Shown: positions 24,991-32,901, counted from the first letter of the stretch. The stretch: DNA of 38,133 nucleotides from Clostridiaceae bacterium (GCA_003553525.1 PWEO01000086.1:1-38133), one strand, 5' to 3'. A program made the numbers and translations. Notes: generated by a model from the letters alone, not told the origin.

Positions 24991-26766
24991 GTGGATTGTC
25001 ACAACAAAAGTCCCGAAGTTCAGGTGGGAAAAGATACGTTGAAATTCTTACTTATGGGAAATCCCAATGTAGGAAAAAGCGTGGTCTTCTCCAAACTTAC
25101 GGGAGTAGAAGTGCTCGCCGCAAATTACACGGGTACCACCGTGGGTTATACCAAAGGAAAAATTCGAAATTTAAAAAAAGAAGGAATATTAATTGATGTA
25201 CCGGGAACCTATGGCCTTGAGGCTACTTCTGAAGCCGAAGAAGTAGCCGTTAGTTTTGTAAAGGAGGGGGCCGATGCCATCATCTGTGTCCTGGATGCCA
25301 CAAACTTGGAGCGAAACTTAAACTTCGCTTTGCAGTTGAAAAAATTTGATATCCCCATGATCTTTGTCTTGAATCTTGTGGATGTAGCGGAGCAGCAGGG
25401 AGTGATCATTGACTCTGAGGCGTTAGCGAAAGAACTGGATGCTCCGGTAATACCTACGGTTGCTGTTCGAAACGTGGGGCTTCGTGAACTTATAACTGTA
25501 ATGGAGAAAGTGGGAAAACGACAAAAAGAGGTTTGTTATACTGCAGAAAAAGAACTGGTGGAAGAAGAGGAAACCCGGTGGAAAGAAATCGGCCGTATTG
25601 TGGAAAAGGTTCAAACCTTAGTAGAAAGGGAACCTTCCTTTACGGAAAAACTGGGCTATGTTTCGATGCAGCCTTGGCCGGGAATTCCCCTGGCGATTCT
25701 TGTGTTGGTATTGGTCCTTGGATTTGTAGTCGGTGGCGGAAAAGCCATTCGAGGAGTGCTTCTGCTTCCCTTCGTGTACAACGTGTATGAGCCGGCGATG
25801 ACGGCCTTTATCGGAGGATTTATCACAGAAGGGACTATCTTTTACAACGTTCTGGTCGGGGATTACGGGGTGCTGATTAAGATTATTGAATGGCCCTTTG
25901 CCTTGGTTCTGCCTTATATTACCCTGTTTTATATTGCGCTCTCCATCCTGGAAGACAGCGGATACCTTCCGAGAATCGGTGTGCTGATGGATGGAGCCCT
26001 GCGTAAGATCGGAGTTCAGGGAGGAAGCATTGTTCCCTTTATTATGGGTTACGGATGCGCCATACCGGCGATTTTAGGCTCGAAAGCAGCAACCACCCAT
26101 AAGGAACGGGTAATCGTTGCAAGTCTTGTTTCACTAGCGGTCCCCTGTACGGCACAGACCGCAGCTTTTTTTGTACTGCTGGGAGACGAGTCAATATGGA
26201 TGTTGGTCGGGGTGTATGGACTTTCTATCCTTGCCATGATCATCGGGGGATCGGTGCTGAACCGGATGCTTCCGGGAAAAGTGGATCCCATGCTGTTGGA
26301 AATTCCCAATCTGTTAAAGCCTGATGTTAAAACCGTAGTGCAAAAGATAAAAATACGGGTAAAACATTACCTTGTGGAAGCCCAAATCCCCATGGCCCTT
26401 GGAATTCTCTTTGCGGCCATTATCGCAGAAACCGGCCTGATACACGGAATCAGTGATTTCTTAAGCCCTGTGGTTACAGGATGGCTGGGACTTCCCGGAG
26501 AAGCGGGGCTTGCTCTGATGCTTGGAATCGTTCGACGGGAGCTGGCTGTACTGCCGCTGCTGGATATGAACCTAACAAGTTTACAGATTTTCACCGGTGC
26601 CACCGTGGCGCTTTTTTATCTCCCCTGCTTATCGGTACTGGCTATACTTATTAAGGAGTTTAAGTTAAAGACGGGACTTGCCATTGCAGGGACCACTTTA
26701 GTGGCAGCGTTTCTAATCGGGGGCGCAATCAATCAAACCGTTCGTTTTATCAGCAGTATCCTGTAG
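24991..26766 (+). CDS. feoB: FeoB-like ferrous iron transporter, short divergent form (GTG start)
   Basis: This protein has an N-terminal GTPase domain (about 15-175) joined to a polytopic membrane domain with two Gate repeats. Seen: G1 GNPNVGKS, G2 Thr in TGTTVGYTKG, and G3 DVPGTYGLE. G4 appears as LNLVDVA, where classical FeoB has N-M-x-D. Gate 1 reads GYGCAIPAILGSKAATTHKERV, followed by AVPCTAQTAAFFVLL. The second half has GLIHGISDFLSP and IVRRELAVLPLLD. At 591 aa it is shorter than most FeoB proteins (about 650-770). GTG is the only start consistent with GGGAGG and the abutting feoA. Fe(II) import is likely from the Fur box and feoA, but another divalent metal cannot be excluded. Confidence 0.88.
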   Translation: MDCHNKSPEVQVGKDTLKFLLMGNPNVGKSVVFSKLTGVEVLAANYTGTTVGYTKGKIRNLKKEGILIDVPGTYGLEATSEAEEVAVSFVKEGADAIICVLDATNLERNLNFALQLKKFDIPMIFVLNLVDVAEQQGVIIDSEALAKELDAPVIPTVAVRNVGLRELITVMEKVGKRQKEVCYTAEKELVEEEETRWKEIGRIVEKVQTLVEREPSFTEKLGYVSMQPWPGIPLAILVLVLVLGFVVGGGKAIRGVLLLPFVYNVYEPAMTAFIGGFITEGTIFYNVLVGDYGVLIKIIEWPFALVLPYITLFYIALSILEDSGYLPRIGVLMDGALRKIGVQGGSIVPFIMGYGCAIPAILGSKAATTHKERVIVASLVSLAVPCTAQTAAFFVLLGDESIWMLVGVYGLSILAMIIGGSVLNRMLPGKVDPMLLEIPNLLKPDVKTVVQKIKIRVKHYLVEAQIPMALGILFAAIIAETGLIHGISDFLSPVVTGWLGLPGEAGLALMLGIVRRELAVLPLLDMNLTSLQIFTGATVALFYLPCLSVLAILIKEFKLKTGLAIAGTTLVAAFLIGGAINQTVRFISSIL

Positions 26767-26865
26767 ACAGATATAAAATTAAGCGTTATGGGAATAATAT
26801 TTTACAATAGCAAGTATCCCCGGAAGTTCCCGTAAATATACTCAAAAAAAAAAGGAGCATGTAAA

Positions 26866-27495
26866 ATGATCCCGAAGTTTACCCGATGTTTAGAAAAAAC
26901 CCTATGTCATTTCCCGGGATTGGCGAGATTATGTATGAATTATTATAATAATATCGTAAAAGAGGAAATTAACTTAGCCCAGATTAAGTCGGAAGATCAC
27001 GTGCTTTTTATCGGAGGGGGAGCTATACCCAGCACCGCTTACCGTATTCATCAATACACCGGGGCAAAAGTCGATGTTATTGATAAGGACCGCTGTGCAG
27101 TGAAGCTGGCGAAAAAACTTACCGGTCTTTTGGGTCTGCAAAAATCGGTTCATGTATTTGAGGCCGACGGCAGGACTATCGACACCAAAAAGTATTCGGT
27201 AATTCTCGTAGCCCTGCAGGCCTGTCCCCATCAGGATATTTTAGAAAATGCCCTGGGAAAAGCGGCGGCGAATACCCGGGTGGTGACCCGATGTCCCGCC
27301 CACGGACTCCAGGCTTTTTATGATAAGTCCCCCGGGGACTCCCAATGTTATGCCAATGTTCAGGCCATACAGGGAAGTCCTACGATGGAGGCCAGTTTAC
27401 TGTTTATAAAAAACGAAAGAAGTGGTATTGATGAAAAAAGCCATCCTGTTATTTGTCGGGATTCTCTTAATCGGACTTATCGTTCGCTTTGCTGA
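26866..27495 (+). CDS. Nicotianamine-synthase-like SAM-binding protein
   Basis: A 209-residue Rossmann-fold protein. Residues 44-75 contain VLFIGGGAIPSTAYRIHQ followed by GAKVDVIDKD. This has the Gly-x-Gly-x-(I/L)-Pro-(L/S)-(S/T) form typical of nicotianamine synthases rather than of ordinary methyltransferases. Further on, ILVALQACPHQDILENALGKAA and TRVVTRCPAHGLQAFYDK parallel the plant and archaeal NAS segments around 'RSAHGxRxFLYP'. Nicotianamine synthases condense aminobutyrate units from SAM into a metal chelator. That this one does so is inference; it could be a related aminobutyrate or methyl transferase. The ribosome site is AAAGGAG. It lies 99 bp after feoB (a TACAAT at 26803 could be a second promoter) and overlaps the next gene by 65 bp. 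The residues past LLFIKNERSG look like read-through into that gene. Confidence 0.65.
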   Translation: MIPKFTRCLEKTLCHFPGLARLCMNYYNNIVKEEINLAQIKSEDHVLFIGGGAIPSTAYRIHQYTGAKVDVIDKDRCAVKLAKKLTGLLGLQKSVHVFEADGRTIDTKKYSVILVALQACPHQDILENALGKAAANTRVVTRCPAHGLQAFYDKSPGDSQCYANVQAIQGSPTMEASLLFIKNERSGIDEKSHPVICRDSLNRTYRSLC

Positions 27496-28465
27496 TACGG
27501 GGGAGATCCTTCGTCATCTGGAAAATATTTCTATCGGACAAATTGCATTTCTATGTGCACTGCAATTGCTAACGATTTTTCTAAACAGTTTTCAGTTGTA
27601 TACTTTGGCCAATCTTTTAAATGTACCCGTAGCCCTTCGTAAAATCTTTTCCGTTTATATGAGCGGCACCTTTGTGGAGAGTGTTACCCCATCGGTAAAG
27701 GCGGGAGGGGAAGCCACGAAAATATATTTGTTGACCAAAGAGCTGGACATTCCCCTAGGGGAGAGTTCAGCTTTAGTTGCGTTGCAGAAAACCATCAGCT
27801 TCTTGGCCTTTCTATCAATTAATGTATTTACCATGACCTGGTTTATTATTCATCTGGGAACGGAGGCGGATCAAAGTCGATTGCTGATGGGAACCTTCGG
27901 ACTGCTGCTGCTGATTTTTGTGGGAATTCTGAGTTTGATTTTCTGGCCGAAAAAGGAATACGGATTTCTTGGGAAACTCCCATTAAAAGAGTGCCGACGG
28001 GACAAATTGGCGGGGGCCTTAATAAACTTTGAGAAAAATTTTCGAAAAATCCTTGCCCGGAAAAAAGCCATGATCTTTCAATTTCTCCTGGCTCTTTTTA
28101 TCTGGTCGTTTTTTGCTCTGAAGGCATATCTGGTGGTGCTTTTTTTAGGAATTTCCTTAAGTTTTATTGAAATTGCCGTGGTAACGTACCTTACCTATAT
28201 GGTGGGAATGCTCCCCTTGCTTCCCGGAGGATTGGGAACCTTTGAAGGCAGTATGGTGTTCTTTGTAGCGCCTCTGGGAATCGGGGTATCTTCGGGAATC
28301 ACCCTGGCCATTGTCCTCCGTTTTGTCACCTTCTGGTTTGTTTTTCTGGTCAGCGCTCTTTTCCTTCTGGGAAAGGTGCTGTTGGAAGGAAAGCCCTTCC
28401 ATGGTATAATAAAGCTGGAAAGTCTTTATAACCGCCGGAAAAATCCCGGTAGGGACAAGCGTTAA
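27431..28465 (+). CDS. UPF0104/YbhN-type membrane protein (lysylphosphatidylglycerol synthase TM family)
   Basis: A polytopic membrane protein of 344 aa with about 7-8 hydrophobic helices. It shows the family hallmarks: YMSGTFVESVTPSVKAGGEATKIYLL in the first third and LPLLPGGLGTFEGSMVFF near the C-terminus. Members include the membrane part of MprF (lipid flippase) and many stand-alone proteins thought to move or flip polar lipids or small molecules. No aminoacyl-transferase domain is attached. In-frame GTG (27422) and TTG (27428) precede the ATG; the ATG at 27431 gives the best placed start. It begins inside the NAS-like gene, implying a joint function or at least joint expression. Confidence 0.8.
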   Translation: MKKAILLFVGILLIGLIVRFADTGEILRHLENISIGQIAFLCALQLLTIFLNSFQLYTLANLLNVPVALRKIFSVYMSGTFVESVTPSVKAGGEATKIYLLTKELDIPLGESSALVALQKTISFLAFLSINVFTMTWFIIHLGTEADQSRLLMGTFGLLLLIFVGILSLIFWPKKEYGFLGKLPLKECRRDKLAGALINFEKNFRKILARKKAMIFQFLLALFIWSFFALKAYLVVLFLGISLSFIEIAVVTYLTYMVGMLPLLPGGLGTFEGSMVFFVAPLGIGVSSGITLAIVLRFVTFWFVFLVSALFLLGKVLLEGKPFHGIIKLESLYNRRKNPGRDKR

Positions 28466-28517
28466 AACTGACGTGTTTTATCCAAGCTTGAAATCCATGT
28501 AAAAAGGAGTTTAGCAG

Positions 28518-29501
28518 ATGAAAATCGGAAAGATTCCCACGGAATTATTACAAGAATTGATTTTTTCCAATATTAAACACAAACGAAAGGAAGTGCTGAT
28601 GGGTTCCGGAGTGGGGGAGGACTGTGCCGTTGTGGACTTCGGAGATTATATCGGGGTACTGAGTACGGATCCCATAACCGGAGCTTCATCCGAGGTCGGC
28701 AGCCTTGCGGTACATATTTCCTGTAACGATGTGGCCTCCAACGGTGTGGAGCCTGTAGGGCTGCTGCTGACCATCCTTGCTCCTCCCGAGACCACGGAGG
28801 AGGAGTTGAAACGAATCATGGAGGATGCCAACCGGACAGCCTGTGAAGTGGATGTGGAAATTATGGGAGGACATACGGAAATTACCGATGCGGTAAACAA
28901 AATTGTGGTCTCCACCACGGCCATCGGCAGGCAGCCGAAAAACGGCATGACTTTCTCTAAGGGAGCAAAGCCTGGGGATCGCCTGATTATGACGAAACAC
29001 GCGGGACTGGAAGGGGCTTCGATTATTGCCCATGATCTGGAGGATAAACTGAGGGGTAAGGTATCGAAGGAAGCTATCCTTGAGGCGAAGACCTATTCCA
29101 AAGAAATCAGCGTGGTAAAGGAAGGTAAAATCGCCGGAGCCTTCGGGGTAAACAGCATGCATGATGTTACCGAGGGAGGCATTCTCGGAGCCCTGTGGGA
29201 ATTGGGAGCGGCCTCATCCTTAGGGGTCAAAGTCTATGAGGAGGATATTCCCCTTCGGGAAGCCACCAAGGAAATTACCGAAAGTCTTGGAATTGATCCT
29301 TTGCGGCTGATTTCCAGCGGAGTGATGATTATGTCCGTTGACCCTTCTGAGAAAGAAGGGTTATTAAAGGAATTTTACAAAAATGGGGTGGAGGCCAGAG
29401 ATGTGGGAGAAATCATATCCGGAGACTCCTATTTATTAAAGGGGGACCACCGGGAACCTCTGGGACCGCCGGATGTGGATGAACTGTATAAAGTGATCTG
29501 A
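28518..29501 (+). CDS. AIR synthase-related protein, HypE-like
   Basis: This 327-residue protein of the PurM/ThiL/HypE/SelD superfamily binds ATP at a dimer interface. Visible: GSGVGEDCAVVDFGD near residue 31, VLSTDPITGASSEVG, HISCNDVASNGVEPVGLLLTI, MGGHTEITDAVNKIVVSTTAIG, and HDVTEGGILGALWELG in the C-terminal half. It resembles HypE most, but lacks the PRIC-type C-terminal cysteine of genuine HypE; the protein ends in PDVDELYKVI. No hydrogenase-maturation genes are nearby. A phosphotransfer or dehydration role on an unknown substrate is likely. The ATG follows AAGGAG. Confidence 0.8.
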   Translation: MKIGKIPTELLQELIFSNIKHKRKEVLMGSGVGEDCAVVDFGDYIGVLSTDPITGASSEVGSLAVHISCNDVASNGVEPVGLLLTILAPPETTEEELKRIMEDANRTACEVDVEIMGGHTEITDAVNKIVVSTTAIGRQPKNGMTFSKGAKPGDRLIMTKHAGLEGASIIAHDLEDKLRGKVSKEAILEAKTYSKEISVVKEGKIAGAFGVNSMHDVTEGGILGALWELGAASSLGVKVYEEDIPLREATKEITESLGIDPLRLISSGVMIMSVDPSEKEGLLKEFYKNGVEARDVGEIISGDSYLLKGDHREPLGPPDVDELYKVI

Positions 29502-29554
29502 AATTCAAAAGCATCACAAGCAAAAGGTTGTAATATCACAAGGAGGCAGATAAT

Positions 29555-30079
29555 GTGTTAGTGTTAGTACTTAGTTACCTATTAATTTTCTTCGCCCGGG
29601 TCATTGATATTTCCCTGGCTACCATTCGAATGATTATGGTGGTTCGGGGAAAAAGAACCCAGGCAGCCCTGATCGGATTTGTGGAAGCCCTGGTGTTTGT
29701 TGTAGCCATCGGCAGGGTACTGAACCATATGGATGATCCGATTAATATTTTAATGTTTGCTTCGGGTTTTGCTACGGGGAATTACGTAGGTATGTGGGTC
29801 GAAGAAAAAATGGCCCTTGGAAACATCATTGTGCAGGCCATAACCCCCAGTCATTACCAGGATTTGACCGAGCTCCTTCGGGAGGAGGGTTTTGGAGTAA
29901 CCATTGTTCAGGGTTACGGTATTAAAGGAACCAACAACCTGGTAAATATCACCCTGCAACGAAAACGACTGAATAAACTTATGCGAATCATCGACGATTA
30001 TGATAAGGAGATATTTGTAACCGTAACCGATGCCCGGGCGATTAGAGGCGGTTATTTTTCTGCTTCCAAGCGCAAATAA
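29555..30079 (+). CDS. UPF0316 membrane protein (YebE-like, GTG start)
   Basis: A 174-residue protein with three N-terminal hydrophobic helices (about 2-20, 32-50 and 58-75), containing the conserved ARVIDISLATIRMIMVVRG and GNYVGMWVEEKMALG. A cytoplasmic C-terminal domain follows (HYQDLTELLREEGFGVTIVQGYG, then LVNITLQRKRLNKLMRIIDDYD) of the DUF2179 type, seen in other small membrane proteins and often suspected of binding nucleotides. The function is unknown. An ATG at 29553 runs straight into a stop, so the GTG at 29555, 8 nt after AGGAGG, is the start. Confidence 0.82.
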   Translation: MLVLVLSYLLIFFARVIDISLATIRMIMVVRGKRTQAALIGFVEALVFVVAIGRVLNHMDDPINILMFASGFATGNYVGMWVEEKMALGNIIVQAITPSHYQDLTELLREEGFGVTIVQGYGIKGTNNLVNITLQRKRLNKLMRIIDDYDKEIFVTVTDARAIRGGYFSASKRK

Positions 30080-30098
30080 AGGGCAGGTAATATAAAGA

Positions 30099-30122
30099 GG
30101 ATTCCGAAAAATCGAAGAATCC
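30099..30122 (+). other. Hairpin in the UPF0316-rph spacer
   Basis: GGATTC-CGA pairs with TCG-(AA bulge)-GAATCC around an AAAA loop. It is followed by an A-rich, not T-rich, tract and so is not a standard terminator on the plus strand. The rest of the ~190-bp spacer holds only a possible TACAAT -10 at 30165-30170 without a convincing -35. Confidence 0.3.
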
Positions 30123-30270
30123 AAAAAATCCGGGGAAAAACATGAAACTAAAACAAAAGTATGATACAATCGAAAAGTTGAAAATCATGGAAAGATTATG
30201 GATCCCTAGAATGGATTGAAGATCGGCAAATAATTATTCCAAAGAATTACAACAAGAGAGGATGTTTAAA

Positions 30271-31026
30271 ATGAATCGAATCGATAACCGAAAGCCCGAT
30301 GAACTACGGGAGATGAAAATGATCAAGGACTATATCAAACATCCCCAGGGATCTGTATTGATTGAAATGGGAGAGACGAAGGTAATCTGCTCCGCCACCG
30401 TTGAAGAGAAAGTGCCCTTTTTTCTTAAAAATTCAGGAACCGGATGGATTACGGCGGAGTATTCCATGCTGCCGGGAGCCACTCACACAAGAAATATACG
30501 GGAGTCCAGCAAAGGGAAAATCGGGGGAAGAACCCAGGAAATCCAACGATTGATCGGCAGGGCCCTGCGTTCCGTAGTGGATTTGAAAGCCTTAGGGGAA
30601 AAAACCATCTGGATCGACTGTGATGTAATCCAAGCCGATGGAGGTACCCGTACCGCCGCTATTACCGGAGCTTTCGTGGCACTGACTATGGCCATGGACA
30701 AGCTTTACCGCCAAGGGAAAATAAAGGTGTTCCCCATTAAAAATTATGTATCCGCCATCAGCATCGGTGTGATAGAGGGAACCGAATTACTGGACCTTTG
30801 TTATGAAGAAGACTCCAAAGCCCATGTGGATATGAATGTTGTCATGACCGATCAGGGGGAATTCATTGAAGTTCAGGGAACCGGAGAAGAATCACCTTTT
30901 TCCAAGGAGCAACTGTTAAGCTTGTTGACTTTGGCGGAAAAAGGGAATCAAGAGCTGACCCGGATGCAACGGGAAATCCTGGGTCCTATCGGCGAGCGGA
31001 TCGGAGAGTCGAAGGAGGAAAAGTAA
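30271..31026 (+). CDS. rph: Ribonuclease PH
   Basis: RNase PH is a phosphate-dependent 3' exoribonuclease that trims tRNA precursors, and six tRNA genes lie 1.3 kb downstream. Motifs: [17 protein letters not shown], then [18 protein letters not shown] and [20 protein letters not shown], and the phosphate-site region [20 protein letters not shown]. Length 251 aa is normal. The ATG at 30262 touches its own ribosome site, whereas the ATG at 30271 is correctly spaced behind AGAGAGG and was chosen. The stop is immediately followed by the next gene's GTG. Confidence 0.95.
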   Translation: MNRIDNRKPDELREMKMIKDYIKHPQGSVLIEMGETKVICSATVEEKVPFFLKNSGTGWITAEYSMLPGATHTRNIRESSKGKIGGRTQEIQRLIGRALRSVVDLKALGEKTIWIDCDVIQADGGTRTAAITGAFVALTMAMDKLYRQGKIKVFPIKNYVSAISIGVIEGTELLDLCYEEDSKAHVDMNVVMTDQGEFIEVQGTGEESPFSKEQLLSLLTLAEKGNQELTRMQREILGPIGERIGESKEEK

Positions 31027-31647
31027 GTGGAAGATACGAAAACCTTAGTGATTGCCACGGGAAATCCTAATAAATTAAAGGAAATTCAAAGTTTATTAAA
31101 GGATTTTCCTATTACGATAAAAAGCAAGGATGAGGCCGGGCTGAAGTCCGTAGAGATCGAAGAGACCGGCACAACTTTTGAAGAGAATGCCCTGCTAAAG
31201 GCGAAGGGGATTCAACAATATACGGGAACCATGGTCCTTGCCGATGATTCAGGAATAGCCGTGGACGCCTTAGAAGGAGCTCCCGGGGTATATTCCGCCC
31301 GTTATGCAGGAGAAGAGGGTAATGATCAAAAGAATAATGAAAAGCTGTTAGAAGCCTTAAAAGAGGTTCCAATGGAAGAGCGGGGAGCGGTATTTGTCTG
31401 TGCCATTGTCCTGTTGTTTCCCGATGGAAGAGTTTTAAAAGCAAGGGGAGTGACTCGGGGACGAGTCGGATTTGAAAAAAAAGGGCAGGGGGGCTTCGGC
31501 TACGACCCCTTATTTAAGCTGCCCGATGGAAAAACCATGGCGGAGCTGACGGCGAAAGAGAAAAATGCCATCAGCCATCGGGGAAAAGCTCTGAGAAAGA
31601 TTAAAGAGCTTTTGGAGGAAGAATTCGCTAAAGAAATTAAAGAATAA
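31027..31647 (+). CDS. rdgB: XTP/dITP diphosphatase (RdgB/HAM1 family, GTG start)
   Basis: This enzyme clears non-canonical purine triphosphates (XTP, ITP, dITP) by hydrolysis to monophosphates. Family motifs: VIATGNPNKLKEI (1st strand and P-loop), TGTTFEENALLKAK (metal-binding Glu), LADDSGIAVDALEGAPGVYS (catalytic Asp), GFGYDPLF and ISHRGKALRKI. Length 206 aa is normal. The start is GTG with zero spacing after rph; AAGGAGG within the end of rph is its ribosome site. The rph-rdgB-phosphodiesterase order is common in Clostridia. Confidence 0.95.
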   Translation: MEDTKTLVIATGNPNKLKEIQSLLKDFPITIKSKDEAGLKSVEIEETGTTFEENALLKAKGIQQYTGTMVLADDSGIAVDALEGAPGVYSARYAGEEGNDQKNNEKLLEALKEVPMEERGAVFVCAIVLLFPDGRVLKARGVTRGRVGFEKKGQGGFGYDPLFKLPDGKTMAELTAKEKNAISHRGKALRKIKELLEEEFAKEIKE

Positions 31648-31733
31648 AGAGAATAAAGGAACAGTAAGAAATAAAAAAAACAGAAAGAAATAAATCTTAT
31701 AAGAGCCATAGAGAAAATTTAGAGGTGAAAATC

Positions 31734-32222
31734 GTGAAAATCGCAATACTGGGGGATAGTCATAATCATTTAGGTATACTGGATCGTATGCATGAGCAAG
31801 GCCGATTTCAAGAGGTGGAACTGATTCTTCATACGGGAGATATGTGTAATGACGGAAGTTATCTTGAAGAAATTACAGGAATTAAAGTAATCGGGGTAAA
31901 AGGCAACGTTGATCCGGTTTACAGTCCCTGCGAATCGGAGATGGTTTTAGAGCTGGAAGGTTATAAAATCTTCTTAACCCACGGGCACCGCTACGGTGTG
32001 AAGGGTACAAATGACCGGCTTTTTTATCGGGGCAAGGAGATCGGAGCGGATATCGTGATTTTCGGCCACAGTCATATTCCCTTAACCATAGAGGAAGAAA
32101 ATATGTTGCTGCTGAATCCCGGAAGCATCAGTTTTCCCCGGGGACTCAGTAAAAAAAGTTATGCAATCATGACCCTAGGAAATGATATTAAGGTGGACCT
32201 GGTGGAAATGGACGAGGTGTAA
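31734..32222 (+). CDS. YfcE/MJ0936-family phosphodiesterase (GTG start)
   Basis: A small calcineurin-like phosphoesterase of 162 aa. Metal ligands are seen in LGDSHNH, HTGDM, VKGNVDP (Asn), LTHGHRYGV and FGHSHIPL, the complete single-domain set. Family members hydrolyse model phosphodiesters with Mn2+ or Ni2+; the natural substrate is unsettled. Two in-frame GTGs exist (31725, 31734). The first overlaps the ribosome site AGAGGTG, so the second was chosen. The 86 bp ahead of it are nearly all purine. A strong promoter for the tRNA cluster begins 66 bp downstream. Confidence 0.88.
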   Translation: MKIAILGDSHNHLGILDRMHEQGRFQEVELILHTGDMCNDGSYLEEITGIKVIGVKGNVDPVYSPCESEMVLELEGYKIFLTHGHRYGVKGTNDRLFYRGKEIGADIVIFGHSHIPLTIEEENMLLLNPGSISFPRGLSKKSYAIMTLGNDIKVDLVEMDEV

Positions 32223-32288
32223 AAATCCTGGTTTCCAAAGTCGCCCAGGAATTTGGAAGAAGAAAAAAAGAAAATATAATAAAATCTA

Positions 32289-32317
32289 TTGACATAGTCC
32301 AAGGATGATGATAATAT
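32289..32317 (+). promoter_or_regulatory. Promoter of the tRNA cluster
   Basis: A perfect -35 TTGACA (32289-32294), a 17-bp spacer and a -10 TAATAT (32312-32317) lie 26 bp before the first tRNA. This is the strongest sigma-A-type promoter in the window, as expected for stable RNA. Confidence 0.8.
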
Positions 32318-32343
32318 TATCTAGGTCGCAAGGTAATCGATAT

Positions 32344-32417
32344 GCGGGTGTAGTTCAGTGGTAGAACTTCAGCCTTCCAAGCTGATAGCGAGGGTTCGAT
32401 TCCCTTCACCCGCTCCA
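32344..32417 (+). tRNA. tRNA-Gly (TCC)
   Basis: The acceptor stem GCGGGTG/CACCCGC, anticodon stem TCAGC/GCTGA with loop CTTCCAA (anticodon TCC), GGTTCGATTCC T arm and encoded CCA are all present. First tRNA of a six-gene cluster. Confidence 0.95.
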
Positions 32418-32424
32418 CAAATAT

Positions 32425-32501
32425 GGTGGGTGTAGTCAAGGGGTTAAGACACAGGATTGTGATTCCTGCATGCGTGGGTTCAAATCCCATCACCCACCCC
32501 A
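32425..32501 (+). tRNA. tRNA-His (GTG)
   Basis: The acceptor GTGGGTG/CACCCAC is preceded by G at 32425, which pairs with the discriminator C (the G-1:C73 identity pair of histidine tRNA). Anticodon stem CAGGA/TCCTG with loop TTGTGAT gives anticodon GTG. CCA is encoded. Confidence 0.95.
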
Positions 32502-32545
32502 TTTTTTTAAAAACAAAGGATGTACTCTATGTACTTCAGAACTTT

Positions 32546-32621
32546 TGGGGTATAGCCAAGTTGGTAAGGCAGCGGATTTTGATTCCGTCATTCGTAGGTT
32601 CAAGTCCTGCTACCCCAGCCA
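32546..32621 (+). tRNA. tRNA-Gln (TTG)
   Basis: Acceptor TGGGGTA/TACCCCA, anticodon stem GCGGA/TCCGT with loop TTTTGAT (anticodon TTG), GGTTCAAGTCC T arm, and encoded CCA. In GatCAB organisms this tRNA is first charged with Glu and then amidated; gatCAB is present 8 kb upstream. Confidence 0.95.
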
Positions 32622-32628
32622 ATAATAT

Positions 32629-32703
32629 GCGGAAGTGGCTCAGCGGTAGAGCATCGCCTTGCCAAGGCGAGGGTCGCGGGTTCAATTCCCGTCTTCCGCT
32701 CCA
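32629..32703 (+). tRNA. tRNA-Gly (GCC)
   Basis: Acceptor GCGGAAG/CTTCCGC, anticodon stem TCGCC/GGCGA with loop TTGCCAA (anticodon GCC), GGTTCAATTCC T arm, encoded CCA. Second glycine tRNA of the cluster. Confidence 0.95.
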
Positions 32704-32711
32704 AAAAACGC

Positions 32712-32788
32712 GTGCTCATAGCTCAGTTGGATAGAGCATCGGCCTTCTAAGCCGAGGGTCCGGGGTTCGAATCCCTGTGGGCACGCCA
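32712..32788 (+). tRNA. tRNA-Arg (TCT)
   Basis: Acceptor GTGCTCA/TGGGCAC (one T-G pair), anticodon stem TCGGC/GCCGA with loop CTTCTAA (anticodon TCT, reads AGA/AGG), GGTTCGAATCC T arm, encoded CCA. Confidence 0.95.
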
Positions 32789-32818
32789 TTTAAATTTCAA
32801 CATCGCATAGATACCTAT

Positions 32819-32895
32819 GCGCCCTTAGCTCAGCTGGATAGAGTGACTGGCTTCGAACCAGTAAGTCGGGGGTTCGAATCCCTCAGGGCGTGCCA
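32819..32895 (+). tRNA. tRNA-Arg (TCG)
   Basis: Anticodon stem ACTGG/CCAGT with loop CTTCGAA gives anticodon TCG. The T arm GGTTCGAATCC and CCA are present. The acceptor GCGCCCT pairs with AGGGCGT, making the first pair G1-U72, a wobble instead of the usual Watson-Crick pair. Last tRNA of the cluster; a terminator follows 6 bp later. Confidence 0.92.
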
Positions 32896-32901
32896 ATCAA
32901 A

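Noticed and set aside
27422-27495. Frameshift or sequencing error joining the NAS-like and UPF0104 genes
   Set aside because: Each protein is complete by itself, and the membrane protein has its own plausible start; a simple overlap explains the data.
28518-29501. Genuine hydrogenase maturation factor HypE
   Set aside because: It lacks the C-terminal cysteine motif, and no hyp or hydrogenase genes are nearby.
30099-30122. Terminator between UPF0316 gene and rph
   Set aside because: The hairpin is bulged and followed by A-rich rather than T-rich sequence.
32317-32734. Open frames on both strands across the tRNA cluster
   Set aside because: They are built from tRNA sequence, and the tRNAs are complete with CCA ends.
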